A stretch of DNA of 64,000 nt from Acidobacteriota bacterium (GTDB lineage: Bacteria; Acidobacteriota; Blastocatellia; Pyrinomonadales; Pyrinomonadaceae): positions 1 through 64,000 of the forward strand of contig JAFAVK010000004.1 in NCBI GenBank assembly GCA_019242475.1. Reading direction: 5' to 3'. Below the pieces are notes generated by a model, which saw only the letters and a list, made by a program, of their open reading frames with translations, ran no database searches and was not told the DNA's origin. Shown here piece by piece: positions 9,319-17,276 of this stretch. Numbering within the stretch: position 1 is the stretch's first letter; every line of letters begins with the position of its first letter. The translations under genes and the position numbers were made by a program.

Positions 9319-10860
9319 CTATTTCTGCGCGGCGGTCTGTTTCTGCGCGGCCTCTTGCAGGGCCGCTTCGGTCGCCGCCTTCAACGCGTCGTAGCTGTTC
9401 TCGGCGAGCCGCCGACCGTTGACGAAGAAGGTCGGCGTGCCGCCGACGCCGATCTCGTCGCCCTCCTGCATGTCGCGCTGCACCTGCTCGGCGTACTGCC
9501 CCGAGTCGAGCGCGGCGTCGAACTTCTGCCGGTCGAGGCCGAGGCCGGCGGCGTACTCCTTCAGGTGCGCCGCGTCGAGCGCCGACTGGTGCTGCATCAG
9601 GAGCGCGGTGTACTCCCAGTACTTCCCTTGCGCGCGCGCCGCCTCGGCGGCCTGCGCCGCCTTGAAGGCGTCCTTGTGGCGCTCGACCAGCGGGAAGTCG
9701 CGCACGACGAGGCGCACGCGGTCGCCGTACTCGCGCATCAGCGACTCGACGGCGGGCTGCGCCTGCGCGCAGGAGGGGCACTGGTAGTCCGTGAACTCGA
9801 CGACGGTGACGGCCGCCGCCTGATTCCCACGCGTCGGCTGGTCGTCGGCGGTGATGGCGTAGACGGGCGGCTGCGGGGCGGTGAGCAGCATCTGGATGCG
9901 GGCCGGGCGGCGCAGCTCGTCGGCGAAGGCCGAGAAGGCTTCCGTCTGCCCCTGCCCCTTCAGGTACTCCAGGACCTGCTCTTTCACCTGCGCGAAGTCG
10001 CCGCTGATGCGCTCCTTGTTCTGGTTGTAAAACTCCTCGGCGTCCTGCTCCGTCGGCGCCTTCACGCGGCGCGCGACCTCGGCGTCGAGCAGCGCCTTGG
10101 TGGTCACGCCCCTCTTCTTCGCCTCCGCTTCGAGCAGCAGGTCGTTGACGCGCAGCTCCGTGCCGCGGCGGCGCAGCGCGTAGACCTGCTCCTGCACGCT
10201 GAAGATGAGCGGGCGCAGGGCCTCTTCCACGTCGGACGACCTGACCGGCGTGCCGTTGACGGTGGCGAAGACGCGCGCACGCTCGGCGGCGGTGGCCGGC
10301 GGGGTCGCCGCCGCGACGAGGACTTTGACCTGCGCGGCGGCGCGCAGCCGGTCGGCCAACGCCTTGGCCGCCGCGCGCTGCCGCTCGGCGCGCAGGTAGT
10401 TGACGATGTCGGCCTGCACGACGGGGAACTCCGCCTTGATGCGCGCCCTGTTCTGTTCGTAGAAGGCGCGGGCGTCCGCCTCGGTCGGCTCCGCCGCCTT
10501 CGCCGTCACCTCATCCTGGACGAGCTTGAGCGTGCTCGTGCCCCGGCGTCGGGCCTCGGCGTCGAGCAGTCTGGAGTTGATCTGGAGGTCGAGTTCGTTC
10601 TTGCGCGCCTCGATCACCTGGCGCTGGAGTTTGCCGATGGCGGCGGCGAGCGGGTCGTCAATCTCCGCGCGGGTGACGCGGACGCCGTTGACGACGGCGA
10701 ACGCGTCCGCGGGCACGTCGGCCTCGCAGCCGCAGTCTTCCTTCTTCACTTCGACGGCGGCCGCGGCGGCAGCCGCGTGAGGCGGCGGCGCGATCTGTGC
10801 CCGCGCCGCGGACGCGGCGCCGACGCTAGCGATGGCAATGCTCAGTAATAAGCGCTTCAT
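9319..10860 (-). CDS. Exported DsbA-family thiol oxidoreductase with two SurA-like N-domains
   Basis: The product has a signal peptide (MKRLLLSIAIASVGAASAARA), then two related helical segments of about 130 residues, each beginning VNGxxVTRxEI / VNGTPVRSSDV and carrying the EEFYNQNK-type motif of SurA/PrsA-like chaperone domains. The C-terminal 170 residues are a DsbA-like thioredoxin domain with FTDYQCPSC (Cys361 and Cys364) and the cis-Pro motif GVGGTPTFFVNG. It probably catalyses disulfide exchange on exported proteins while holding them unfolded. Its place between the cytochrome c fusion gene and the oxidase suggests maturation of the oxidase or of the SCO proteins as its job, which is inference. 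No PPIase catalytic domain is visible. Confidence 0.85.
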   Translation of the reverse strand: MKRLLLSIAIASVGAASAARAQIAPPPHAAAAAAAVEVKKEDCGCEADVPADAFAVVNGVRVTRAEIDDPLAAAIGKLQRQVIEARKNELDLQINSRLLDAEARRRGTSTLKLVQDEVTAKAAEPTEADARAFYEQNRARIKAEFPVVQADIVNYLRAERQRAAAKALADRLRAAAQVKVLVAAATPPATAAERARVFATVNGTPVRSSDVEEALRPLIFSVQEQVYALRRRGTELRVNDLLLEAEAKKRGVTTKALLDAEVARRVKAPTEQDAEEFYNQNKERISGDFAQVKEQVLEYLKGQGQTEAFSAFADELRRPARIQMLLTAPQPPVYAITADDQPTRGNQAAAVTVVEFTDYQCPSCAQAQPAVESLMREYGDRVRLVVRDFPLVERHKDAFKAAQAAEAARAQGKYWEYTALLMQHQSALDAAHLKEYAAGLGLDRQKFDAALDSGQYAEQVQRDMQEGDEIGVGGTPTFFVNGRRLAENSYDALKAATEAALQEAAQKQTAAQK

Positions 10861-10949
10861 GTTCTTCTCCGGCTCGCGGCGCGACTCGTCAGAGAGCGTG
10901 ACCGCGCGAGCGATTGGTTAACCCTTAATCATTGCGCGCCGGGCGGCGA

Positions 10950-12611
10950 CTAGCTCGGCGTAATCCATTTGCTGGCCGGCACGAACTGGCGGTTCGTGAG
11001 ATCGACCGCGATGACGTAGGCGCCCGCGGCGCCGACGCGGCGGTTCGGGCCGTAAGTTATCGGCGGCGTCAGGCCGGTGTCGAACTCGTAGAGACCTTCG
11101 AGCGCCTCGATCAGCTTCTCGCGGCTCAGGTCGCGCCCCGCGCGCTTCAAGCCTTCAAACAGAATCTTGGCGGCGCAGTAGGCGGAGAGCTGCGCCGCGA
11201 GGTGACGCGGCGGGAGCTGGTGGCGCTCGGCGAAGGCGCTGAACTCCGCGACGCCGGCGCGCGTCTGATCCGAAGGCGCCGACGGGAAGGCGAGAAAGAT
11301 TTTCTGCCGGAAGCCGGCCGGCGCGTTGAAGACTTCGGGGCCGGAGAGCGGGCCGGGCAGAAGGACGGTCGGCGTCCAGTCCGCCTTCGCCGCCTCCGCG
11401 AGCAGTGCCTTCTCCTCCGCGCCCGAGCCTAAGAAGAGCAGGACGCCGGTCTGACTCGCCTCGCGCGCGAGGCGCGCGGCGTCGAAACTTTCGTGCCGGT
11501 ACTTGAACACGCTGACGTTCTTCCAGCCGTCTTTGCGAAACTGCTGCTCGACCGAAGCGCCGACGCCCGCGGGCAGATCGTCTTCGGCGTAGACCAGCGC
11601 CGCCGCGCTCGACCTGGCGTCGGGCGACTTCTCGCCGGCGAAATCCACGAGCGCGCGCGCCTGCTCTTCCAAACCGGAGAAGAGGTAGAAGACCTGCCGG
11701 TTGAGCGGCGCGGCCGTCTGCGGGAAGAGCGTGAAGGGGCCGACGACGGGCACCTCCCTCTCGGCGGCGAGGCGCGTCAACTCTTCTTCCGCGCCGCCCA
11801 TGACGCCGCCCGTCATGGCGAAGACCTGCTCGCGCTCCAGAAAGCGCTCGGCCTGCGCGCGCGCATCCCCGCCCTTCAACTCGCCGAAGCGCAGCTCGAC
11901 GCGGCGTCCGTAAATCCCGCCCTGCGCGTTGACCTCCGCGAAGTAGGAGTCGATGACGGCGCGCATCGCCCGGCCGAGTTCGTCCTGCGGCCCCGCCGTC
12001 GGCAGGAGGCTGCCCACGGTGATGGTCGTCTCGTTCAGGCCGGGGTCGTGGTCGGCGGACAGCCGCTTCAGGTAGGCGGTCAGGTCGGCCAACTCGTCGC
12101 GCGTGAAATCGTAGCGCGGCATGACGGACGCCAGGCGGTTGCCGGAAGGGTCAACGCCCTTCGTGATCGCCCGCGCGAGCGCGGCGTCGTCGAACGGCTG
12201 GTGCTTGCGCCCGCTCGCGTGCGTGTGGCCGTAAGGCTTCGTCAGAATTTCCCACGTCAGGTTGCCGGGCACCACGGCGCCCTCCGTCTTGCCCTCGCCG
12301 TGCAGGCCGTGGCAACTGCCGCACGTCACCGTGGCCGCCGGCACTTCGAGCGAGGCGTCGCCGAGGTAAGCCAGAACGTCGCGGCCGGCGGCGCTCGTCC
12401 CGCGCAGGTAAAGCTCCTTGCCGCGGCGCTCCGAAGGGGTCAGCCCGCCCTCCGCAGGCGTCGGGGCATCGCCCCGTGGCGGGGCGCCGCTCTGCCGCCC
12501 CGCGACGCCGACGACGCCCCAGAGCAGCAACGCCGACGCGACGGCCGCGAGCAAAATGGCGCGGCGCGTGGCGGGTGACAGGTGGATTCCTTTGCGCGGG
12601 GTGGACGACAT
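10950..12611 (-). CDS. Cytochrome c fused to a branched-chain-amino-acid-type binding protein
   Basis: The start codon has an AAGGA site upstream. An N-terminal membrane anchor or uncleaved signal (residues 17-38) precedes a class I cytochrome c domain with CGSCH (Cys97, Cys100, His101) and a probable Met ligand in SVMPRYDF. From about residue 195 (TITVGSLLPTAGP) the rest is a type 1 periplasmic binding fold of the Leu/Ile/Val-binding family, with motifs such as VNAQGGIYGRRVELR. No ABC permease or ATPase is nearby, so it is unlikely to be a transport receptor. It may bind a ligand and relay electrons from the oxidase system. It follows the downstream SCO gene by 12 nt and is clearly co-transcribed. 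Confidence 0.85.
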   Translation of the reverse strand: MSSTPRKGIHLSPATRRAILLAAVASALLLWGVVGVAGRQSGAPPRGDAPTPAEGGLTPSERRGKELYLRGTSAAGRDVLAYLGDASLEVPAATVTCGSCHGLHGEGKTEGAVVPGNLTWEILTKPYGHTHASGRKHQPFDDAALARAITKGVDPSGNRLASVMPRYDFTRDELADLTAYLKRLSADHDPGLNETTITVGSLLPTAGPQDELGRAMRAVIDSYFAEVNAQGGIYGRRVELRFGELKGGDARAQAERFLEREQVFAMTGGVMGGAEEELTRLAAEREVPVVGPFTLFPQTAAPLNRQVFYLFSGLEEQARALVDFAGEKSPDARSSAAALVYAEDDLPAGVGASVEQQFRKDGWKNVSVFKYRHESFDAARLAREASQTGVLLFLGSGAEEKALLAEAAKADWTPTVLLPGPLSGPEVFNAPAGFRQKIFLAFPSAPSDQTRAGVAEFSAFAERHQLPPRHLAAQLSAYCAAKILFEGLKRAGRDLSREKLIEALEGLYEFDTGLTPPITYGPNRRVGAAGAYVIAVDLTNRQFVPASKWITPS

Positions 12612-12623
12612 ACTCTGTCCTTC

Positions 12624-13238
12624 CTACTTGTCCGTGAGCACGCTCTGAACGAGTTCGACGATCTCGTCGCTCGGCGCGAGGGCGAAGGCTTTCTTCCAGA
12701 GCCCCGTCCGCACGTTCCCGACGAGCAGGATCGCCTTGTGATCCTGCTTGTCCGCGACGTACTGCCCGAGCTTGCGCTGCGCCAGCTCGACGTTCGCCTG
12801 CTCGCCGGTCAGGAAGTACCAGCCGGGCTTCGCCCCCATCTTCGCGGCGTACTCCTTCAGGCGCTCCGGCGTGTCCATCGACGGGTCAACCGTGAGCGAA
12901 AGGATGACTACGTCTTTGCCCATGCGGTCGGCCAGCGCGTCCTGCACGCGCGCGAGGTTGTGGCTCATCGGCGGGCAGCTGCCGTTGCAGGTGGCGAAGA
13001 AGGCGTTGATGATGACGACCTTGTCCTTGAGCAGGTCGCTGTAGAGACGCACCCGCTCGCCGTTCTGGTTGACGAGCACGACGTCGGTGAAATACTTCTG
13101 CGCGGGCGACGCTTCCGTCGCGGTGTCGCGCGGCAAGGTCGCGGAGGCCAGAGTCGTCGTCTGCGCCCGCGCCGAAAGCGCGCACGCCGCGAGCAGGCAG
13201 AGGGACAGCCCCAGCGGGGCGAAGCGAATCTTTCTCAT
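12624..13238 (-). CDS. SCO1/SenC-family copper chaperone (second copy)
   Basis: The product is a 204-residue exported protein with an N-terminal signal peptide (MRKIRFAPLGLSLCLLAACA) and a thioredoxin-like SCO fold. It has the copper-binding CNGSCPPM motif and the conserved downstream His in DKQDHKAILLVG. Proteins of this family deliver copper to cuproenzymes or reduce their cysteines. The ATG overlaps the stop of the upstream SCO gene by 4 nt (ATGA), so the two are translationally coupled. A lipoprotein cleavage at the Cys of LLAACA is possible. Its position between another SCO protein and a cytochrome c fusion suggests that copper is loaded into the multicopper oxidase. Confidence 0.92.
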   Translation of the reverse strand: MRKIRFAPLGLSLCLLAACALSARAQTTTLASATLPRDTATEASPAQKYFTDVVLVNQNGERVRLYSDLLKDKVVIINAFFATCNGSCPPMSHNLARVQDALADRMGKDVVILSLTVDPSMDTPERLKEYAAKMGAKPGWYFLTGEQANVELAQRKLGQYVADKQDHKAILLVGNVRTGLWKKAFALAPSDEIVELVQSVLTDK

Positions 13239-13960
13239 TGGTGGTGCATCTCCTTCATGGCCGAACTGTTCATCGGCTGCTCCGCGGTCGGACTCTTCGT
13301 CTGCTGCCCGACCTCTTCAATCGCCGCGAGCAGCTTGGCGGGGGAGGCGAGGCCGTTGGCGCGCGTCCAGACGCCCGTCGCGTCGTTGCCGATGAGGACG
13401 ACCGGCGAGTGGTCTTCCCGGCTCCCGCTGAAACCCCCGAGGGCTTTCAGCAGCTCGTTGATCTGCGGCAGCGAGCCGGTGACGAACGTCCAGCCGGGCC
13501 GGGCCTTGAACTTCGCGCCCCATGCCTTCATGCGCTCCGGTGTGTCGGTCACGGGGTCAACGCTGATTGAAATCAGTCGCACGTCTCCGCCCGCGCGCTC
13601 GGCCGCGAGGCTCTGCACCCTCGCGAAGGTCGCGCCCATCGGCGGGCAGATGGTCGTGCAGGTCGTGAAGATGAAGTTGATCGCCACGGTGCGCCCGCGC
13701 ACGAGGTCGCTGTAGAAGTGGAGCCGGCGGCCCGTCTCGTCGAGCACCTCCACGTCGGGCACGCGGACGGCAGTCTCCTTCGACGCCCCGGCCGCGGCCG
13801 CCTCTTCGTGGCCGTGCATCATGTGCTCGTGGTGCGCCATCTCCTGCGCCGCGGACGCGCGCGCGCAGACGAGCGTGTAGACGAGCGACAGGCCCACGAG
13901 CAGCGCCGCCCGGCCCGCGCCCAGCATCAACATTTCGTAAAGCGTGAAGATTCCTCTCAT
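13235..13960 (-). CDS. SCO1/SenC-family copper chaperone (first copy)
   Basis: This 241-residue protein has an N-terminal hydrophobic segment (residues about 10-35) that is a signal or anchor, followed by a His/Met-rich stretch (HHEHMMHGHEE) likely to bind copper. The SCO domain follows with CTTICPPMGATF and the conserved His in REDHSPVVLIG. It is diverged from the next gene, so the pair is an old duplication or two specialised chaperones. The stop overlaps the next start. It lies 45 nt downstream of the YVTN gene, in the same transcription unit. Confidence 0.92.
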   Translation of the reverse strand: MRGIFTLYEMLMLGAGRAALLVGLSLVYTLVCARASAAQEMAHHEHMMHGHEEAAAAGASKETAVRVPDVEVLDETGRRLHFYSDLVRGRTVAINFIFTTCTTICPPMGATFARVQSLAAERAGGDVRLISISVDPVTDTPERMKAWGAKFKARPGWTFVTGSLPQINELLKALGGFSGSREDHSPVVLIGNDATGVWTRANGLASPAKLLAAIEEVGQQTKSPTAEQPMNSSAMKEMHHQ

Positions 13961-14005
13961 CGTTTGGTCTCCGAAGGCTGCGGGCCTTGCGGCCCTGCGG
14001 GTTGT

Positions 14006-16054
14006 TCAGGGCTGCGCGTGCGTGTGCGGCGCGGACTGTGCCGTCGAGCCCGCCGCCGCCGGCGCGGCGACCGCTTGCAGAATTTGATAGGGCAGTTGCT
14101 TGTAGCCGAGGCCCTTCGAGGGGCACTGGACGAAGACGTAGTAGACGCCGGACTTCGGCGCGGTAATCTCGACCTCGTAGACGCCGCCGCCGAGCGAGCG
14201 CGCCTGCTGCCGATCCGTCCAGTTGCCAGGCGTGAGGAAGGTCAACACGCCGAGGTCTTTCAGGTCGGAGTTCGGCTGCTCGGTCTTGCCGTCGAGCACC
14301 TTGAAGCGCAGCCGCGTGGGCGTGCCCACGGTCAGTTTGTGCTCCTTGTAGAGCGGCTCGACCTGGAGCGCAAGCGGCGGGTGCTCGACCGGGTTCGGCT
14401 TCACCGCCAGCTCGAAGCAGTTGACGACGCGCGGCGAGTCGGTGAGGAACGCCACGTCATACTTGCCGCTGCCGTCGAGCCGCATGTCTGTCGTGTAGAC
14501 GCCGGGCGCGGTCTCGCGCAGAGAGCGGTCGAGCACGCGCACGGCGCGCGGCACGCGCCCGTAGTTCTGGTAGCTGCCCGACGGCGCGCCCATGCCCTCC
14601 ATGTAGTAGTAGACCTGCTTGTCGGCGGGGTTGGCGACGACCATCGAGCCCGGGTCGGGGGCCGTCGCCATCAGGTCGGAGCCGGGCCGGAAGGCGGACT
14701 GCCCCGGCGCGAGCTGACCGCCCGGGAAGCGCGTGACGGGGACGGACTTGCCCGTGCCGAGTTCGGCGAGGCGGATCATGCAGACGTTCTCGCTGCCGAG
14801 CGAGTGGACGTAGGCGTAATCGTCCGAGAAGGTGATCTGATCCGGCTCCGGCTCGACGGGCACGGCTTGCAGGCGGCGGTTGGTCGCGGCGTCGAAAATC
14901 TCGACGACGCCCGCGCGGCGGTTGACGACGAAGCCCCAGCGCCCGTCGCGCGTGAAGCGGACGGCCGCGAGCCCCGGGTCGGTCTGGATGCGCGCGCGCA
15001 CTTCATGGGCGTCGCCGCCGACGACCGTGACGGTGCCGTCCGCCTCGTCGGCGACGTAGACGGCCCTGCTCAGCGGCGAGACGGCCAGCGCGACGGGGCG
15101 CGCGCCCGTCTTGATCTTCTTCACCTCCGCGAGCCTCTGCACGTCAACGACCGAGAGCGTGCCGTCCGTCTGGCTGGTGACGTAGGCGAAGCGGTCGTCG
15201 GGCGTGACGGCGATCTCGTGCGCGCCTTCGCCCGCGGGGATGTGCTTGACGAACTTGAGCGCGGACGTGTCCACGACCGACACGCCGCCCGGACTCTTCG
15301 CGCCCGGCGGCGAATCGACGCTCACCCATAGGTACTTCTCGTCGGGCTGTAAAAGGAGGCGCGTGGGGCGCAGGCCGACGTTGATGTTCTCGATGACTTT
15401 CCAACTCGCCGTGTCCACGACCGCGACCGCGTTCGACGCCGGCATGCTGACGAAGAGGCGGCGGCCGTCGCGGCTCTGCACCCAGTCCTCGCCGGGGCTC
15501 TTGAGGAAGACGAGCGTGTACAGCTTCGTCGTGCCGAAGCCGACGAGCGGGTCGATGACCGAGATGTCGGCCTCGTTGTTGAGCGTCAGGATGTAGTAGG
15601 TGTTGAGGTCGAAGTCGGGGCGCGTGCTCATGCTGCCTTGCAGGAAGGACTGAATCTTCTCGCGGCACTGCTTCGGGTCGGGCGCGGCGTCGTTGTCGCG
15701 CCCGTCGATCCAGACCGACGGGTGCAGGCCCGAGACGGCGCTGCCCGTGGCGGTGTCGGTGATCTTGAATTGCACCGCGGCGTCCTGCCCTTCGACGAGC
15801 GCGCCCGCCGGCGAGGCGTCGAGCGGGCGGATTTGAAAGTCAACCGCGATGCCCTCTTTGACCACGCGCTGCGCGCCGCCCGCGGCGGGCGACGCCTGCG
15901 GCGCGGCCTGCGCGCTCTTCTCCTGGGCCGCGCAGGGGGCGAGGGGCGACAGCAGCAGAAGCAGCCCGGCGCACAGGAGCGTCCGGACCGCCCGGCCTGT
16001 GGCCCGGTAGCGCGTCGTCAGTTCATCCGACAAGCTCTGCGAATTCATCTTCAT
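14006..16054 (-). CDS. Exported YVTN beta-propeller protein
   Basis: The ATG at 16054 is preferred because GAGG lies 7 nt upstream and the frame further upstream codes for no recognisable sequence. The product has an arginine-containing n-region, a hydrophobic signal (residues about 22-42) and cleavage after PCAAQ. Residues from about 160 to 450 form repeated YVTN-type blades (VVDTASWKVIENINVGLRP, YVTSQTDGTLSVVD, AVYVADEADGTVTVV), giving a seven-bladed-type propeller. The C-terminal 200 residues are beta-rich, Ig-like. Similar propellers occur next to copper oxidases and denitrification enzymes and may serve as scaffolds or electron-transfer partners. It is the first gene after the sigma54 promoter and heads the SCO-cytochrome run. 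Confidence 0.82.
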   Translation of the reverse strand: MKMNSQSLSDELTTRYRATGRAVRTLLCAGLLLLLSPLAPCAAQEKSAQAAPQASPAAGGAQRVVKEGIAVDFQIRPLDASPAGALVEGQDAAVQFKITDTATGSAVSGLHPSVWIDGRDNDAAPDPKQCREKIQSFLQGSMSTRPDFDLNTYYILTLNNEADISVIDPLVGFGTTKLYTLVFLKSPGEDWVQSRDGRRLFVSMPASNAVAVVDTASWKVIENINVGLRPTRLLLQPDEKYLWVSVDSPPGAKSPGGVSVVDTSALKFVKHIPAGEGAHEIAVTPDDRFAYVTSQTDGTLSVVDVQRLAEVKKIKTGARPVALAVSPLSRAVYVADEADGTVTVVGGDAHEVRARIQTDPGLAAVRFTRDGRWGFVVNRRAGVVEIFDAATNRRLQAVPVEPEPDQITFSDDYAYVHSLGSENVCMIRLAELGTGKSVPVTRFPGGQLAPGQSAFRPGSDLMATAPDPGSMVVANPADKQVYYYMEGMGAPSGSYQNYGRVPRAVRVLDRSLRETAPGVYTTDMRLDGSGKYDVAFLTDSPRVVNCFELAVKPNPVEHPPLALQVEPLYKEHKLTVGTPTRLRFKVLDGKTEQPNSDLKDLGVLTFLTPGNWTDRQQARSLGGGVYEVEITAPKSGVYYVFVQCPSKGLGYKQLPYQILQAVAAPAAAGSTAQSAPHTHAQP

Positions 16055-16453
16055 CTGTTGACCTCGGTCTTCAATCTCGTCTTCGCGCCGCGGCCGGGAC
16101 ACGGCTTCCCTGACGGCCAACGGGCCGCACTACTCCCGGCCGCGCCGGCGGCTCTTGCCGCGGGCGCGTGCGAACATCTCCGCGCCGACCACGACGGCCG
16201 GCGGCGTTAAGCTGTGGCGACTTTTATGTTGATGTGAGTCCGGCGACGGCGGAGGTCAGACGGACGGACACAAGGGCACGGGCGAAGGCGAGACTGGGCG
16301 ACATACTTTACACCTCACGTCAGGGAAGGCGGGCAGCAGACCCTGAATCGATGTCTCTGAGGAGACGGTTGCGTTCCTTTGAGCTGACTCGCGTCGAGTC
16401 TGACGGCTGTCGCGTCTTTAACGCGCGAGCGTCATAACGGGTGCCACCCGTTT

Positions 16454-16469
16454 TGCAAACCCCGTGCCC
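16454..16469 (-). promoter_or_regulatory. Sigma54 (-24/-12) promoter for the YVTN-SCO-cytochrome-oxidase genes
   Basis: On the minus strand the sequence reads GGGCACG, four bases, TTGCA. This matches the sigma54 consensus TGGCACG-N4-TTGCA at every defined position except the first, with the invariant GG and GC exactly 10 nt apart. It points at the YVTN gene, whose start codon is about 390 nt downstream, and it sits just beyond the genes for a sigma54 activator and its kinases. A dyad abuts its upstream side (16469-16484), and another lies 90-140 nt upstream (16557-16597), the usual distance for an activator site. Confidence 0.65.
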
Positions 16470-16556
16470 GTGACGTGAGTCACGCCGACTGCAACGCAAT
16501 TAGCACGGAAAGGTTGAATGAATAGTGAGTCCGACGCCGCGGGCTCTGAGTGGAGA

Positions 16557-16597
16557 CCCCGCGCGAGTGTGTTTCATCCTGCATCACTCGCGCGGGG
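16557..16597 (-). terminator. 13-bp hairpin after the response regulator gene (terminator and/or activator site)
   Basis: Arms 16557-16569 and 16585-16597 (CCCCGCGCGAGTG and its complement) are perfectly paired around a 15-nt loop, starting 33 nt past the stop of the response regulator gene. Position and strength suggest a terminator. Because it is also about 100 nt upstream of the sigma54 promoter, a second role as an enhancer site for the NtrC-type activator is possible. Confidence 0.55.
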
Positions 16598-16630
16598 CTG
16601 TGTTATGTGGTGAAACATGGGAGGCCGCCT

Positions 16631-17017
16631 TCAACGCGCGGGAGGGGCGGCGCAGTCCGCGAGCGCCCGCTCGACCAGCGTGAGGATGTCGGACGGCAGG
16701 AAGGGCTTCGGCAGGACGCAGAGTGCACCGCACGCGGCGGCCGCCGCCCGCAGGGCCGGGCTGGCGTGGGCGCTGATGACGATGACGGGGCAGGCGACCG
16801 CGCGACCGCGCAGGGCGTTGAGCACGTCGAGGCCGGTCATGTCCGGCAGTTGATAATCCGTGATCGTGAGGTGGAAGTGGCGCGCGGCCGACAGCTCAAG
16901 CCCTTCGCCGCCGGTGGGCGCCAGCGCGGTCTCGTAGCCGTAATCCTCAAGGATTGTTTTGAGCGCGTCGGCCACGCTCGGTTCGTCGTCAATGACTAAG
17001 ACTCTGGCTCTGCGCAT
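16631..17017 (-). CDS. Single-domain response regulator
   Basis: The ATG at 17017 is supported by GAGG about 7 nt upstream and begins directly with the receiver fold (MRRARVLVIDDEPSVADAL). The acidic pocket is IDDEP, the phosphoacceptor Asp lies in LTITDYQLPDMTG, and the conserved Lys is in VLPKPF. About 128 residues make up one receiver domain with no output domain, so it acts as a phosphate sink, shuttle or protein-interaction switch. Its first residues closely resemble the receiver of the sigma54 activator just upstream (VDDEPSVADAL), suggesting a duplicated receiver. A palindromic repeat element separates the two genes. Confidence 0.9.
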   Translation of the reverse strand: MRRARVLVIDDEPSVADALKTILEDYGYETALAPTGGEGLELSAARHFHLTITDYQLPDMTGLDVLNALRGRAVACPVIVISAHASPALRAAAAACGALCVLPKPFLPSDILTLVERALADCAAPPAR

Positions 17018-17096
17018 CGTTGTGCCTCGTCTGAGGCGAAATCTCAGGCTGTGGTTGCCTCCCGCCAACTTGCAAGCGCAGGGCCATCGCCTCAAG

Positions 17097-17238
17097 CCGG
17101 GAGCGCGGGCATCCTTGCCCGCCATGAGCGCGAAAGCGCGAAGGCCGTGAGACATTAAGCCTCAACGTCGAGACGTAACGCTTCACGGCTAAGCGTGCTC
17201 AAGCACGCTTTGGCGGGCAGAGATGCCCGCGCTCCCGG
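17097..17238. repeat. 142-bp palindromic element with 17-bp terminal inverted repeats (REP/MITE-like)
   Basis: The ends 17097-17113 and 17222-17238 (CCGGGAGCGCGGGCATC and its complement) are perfect inverted repeats. Inside them GCCCGCC (17117-17123) pairs with GGCGGGC (17212-17218), GCCGTGA pairs with TCACGGC, and a nested hairpin AAGCGTGCT-CA-AGCACGCTT occupies 17191-17210. The whole element can fold as one long branched hairpin. It contains no gene. It lies in the 259-nt gap between two regulator genes and could affect readthrough between them. Confidence 0.75.
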
Positions 17239-17276
17239 CGAAGAGCGCTCTTATTCCTTCTCACAAGGCGGCGCGT

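Larger units (their letters stand above)
16055..16630. other. Gene-free control region between the regulators and the oxidase operon
   Basis: I see no convincing coding sequence in these 576 nt. The segment 16380-16600 is dense in dyads: GACTCG-CGT-CGAGTC (16386-16400), AACGGGTG-C-CACCCGTT (16436-16452), CGTGAC-GTGA-GTCACG (16469-16484) and the long hairpin at 16557-16597. Two of these flank a minus-strand sigma54 promoter. The remaining 385 nt or so up to the YVTN start would be an unusually long 5' leader. Confidence 0.6.

Noticed and set aside
16442-16457. Plus-strand TGCCAC-N5-TTGCAA resembling a sigma54 promoter
   Set aside because: The invariant GG at -24 is GC, and no plus-strand gene lies downstream; the overlapping minus-strand match is much better.
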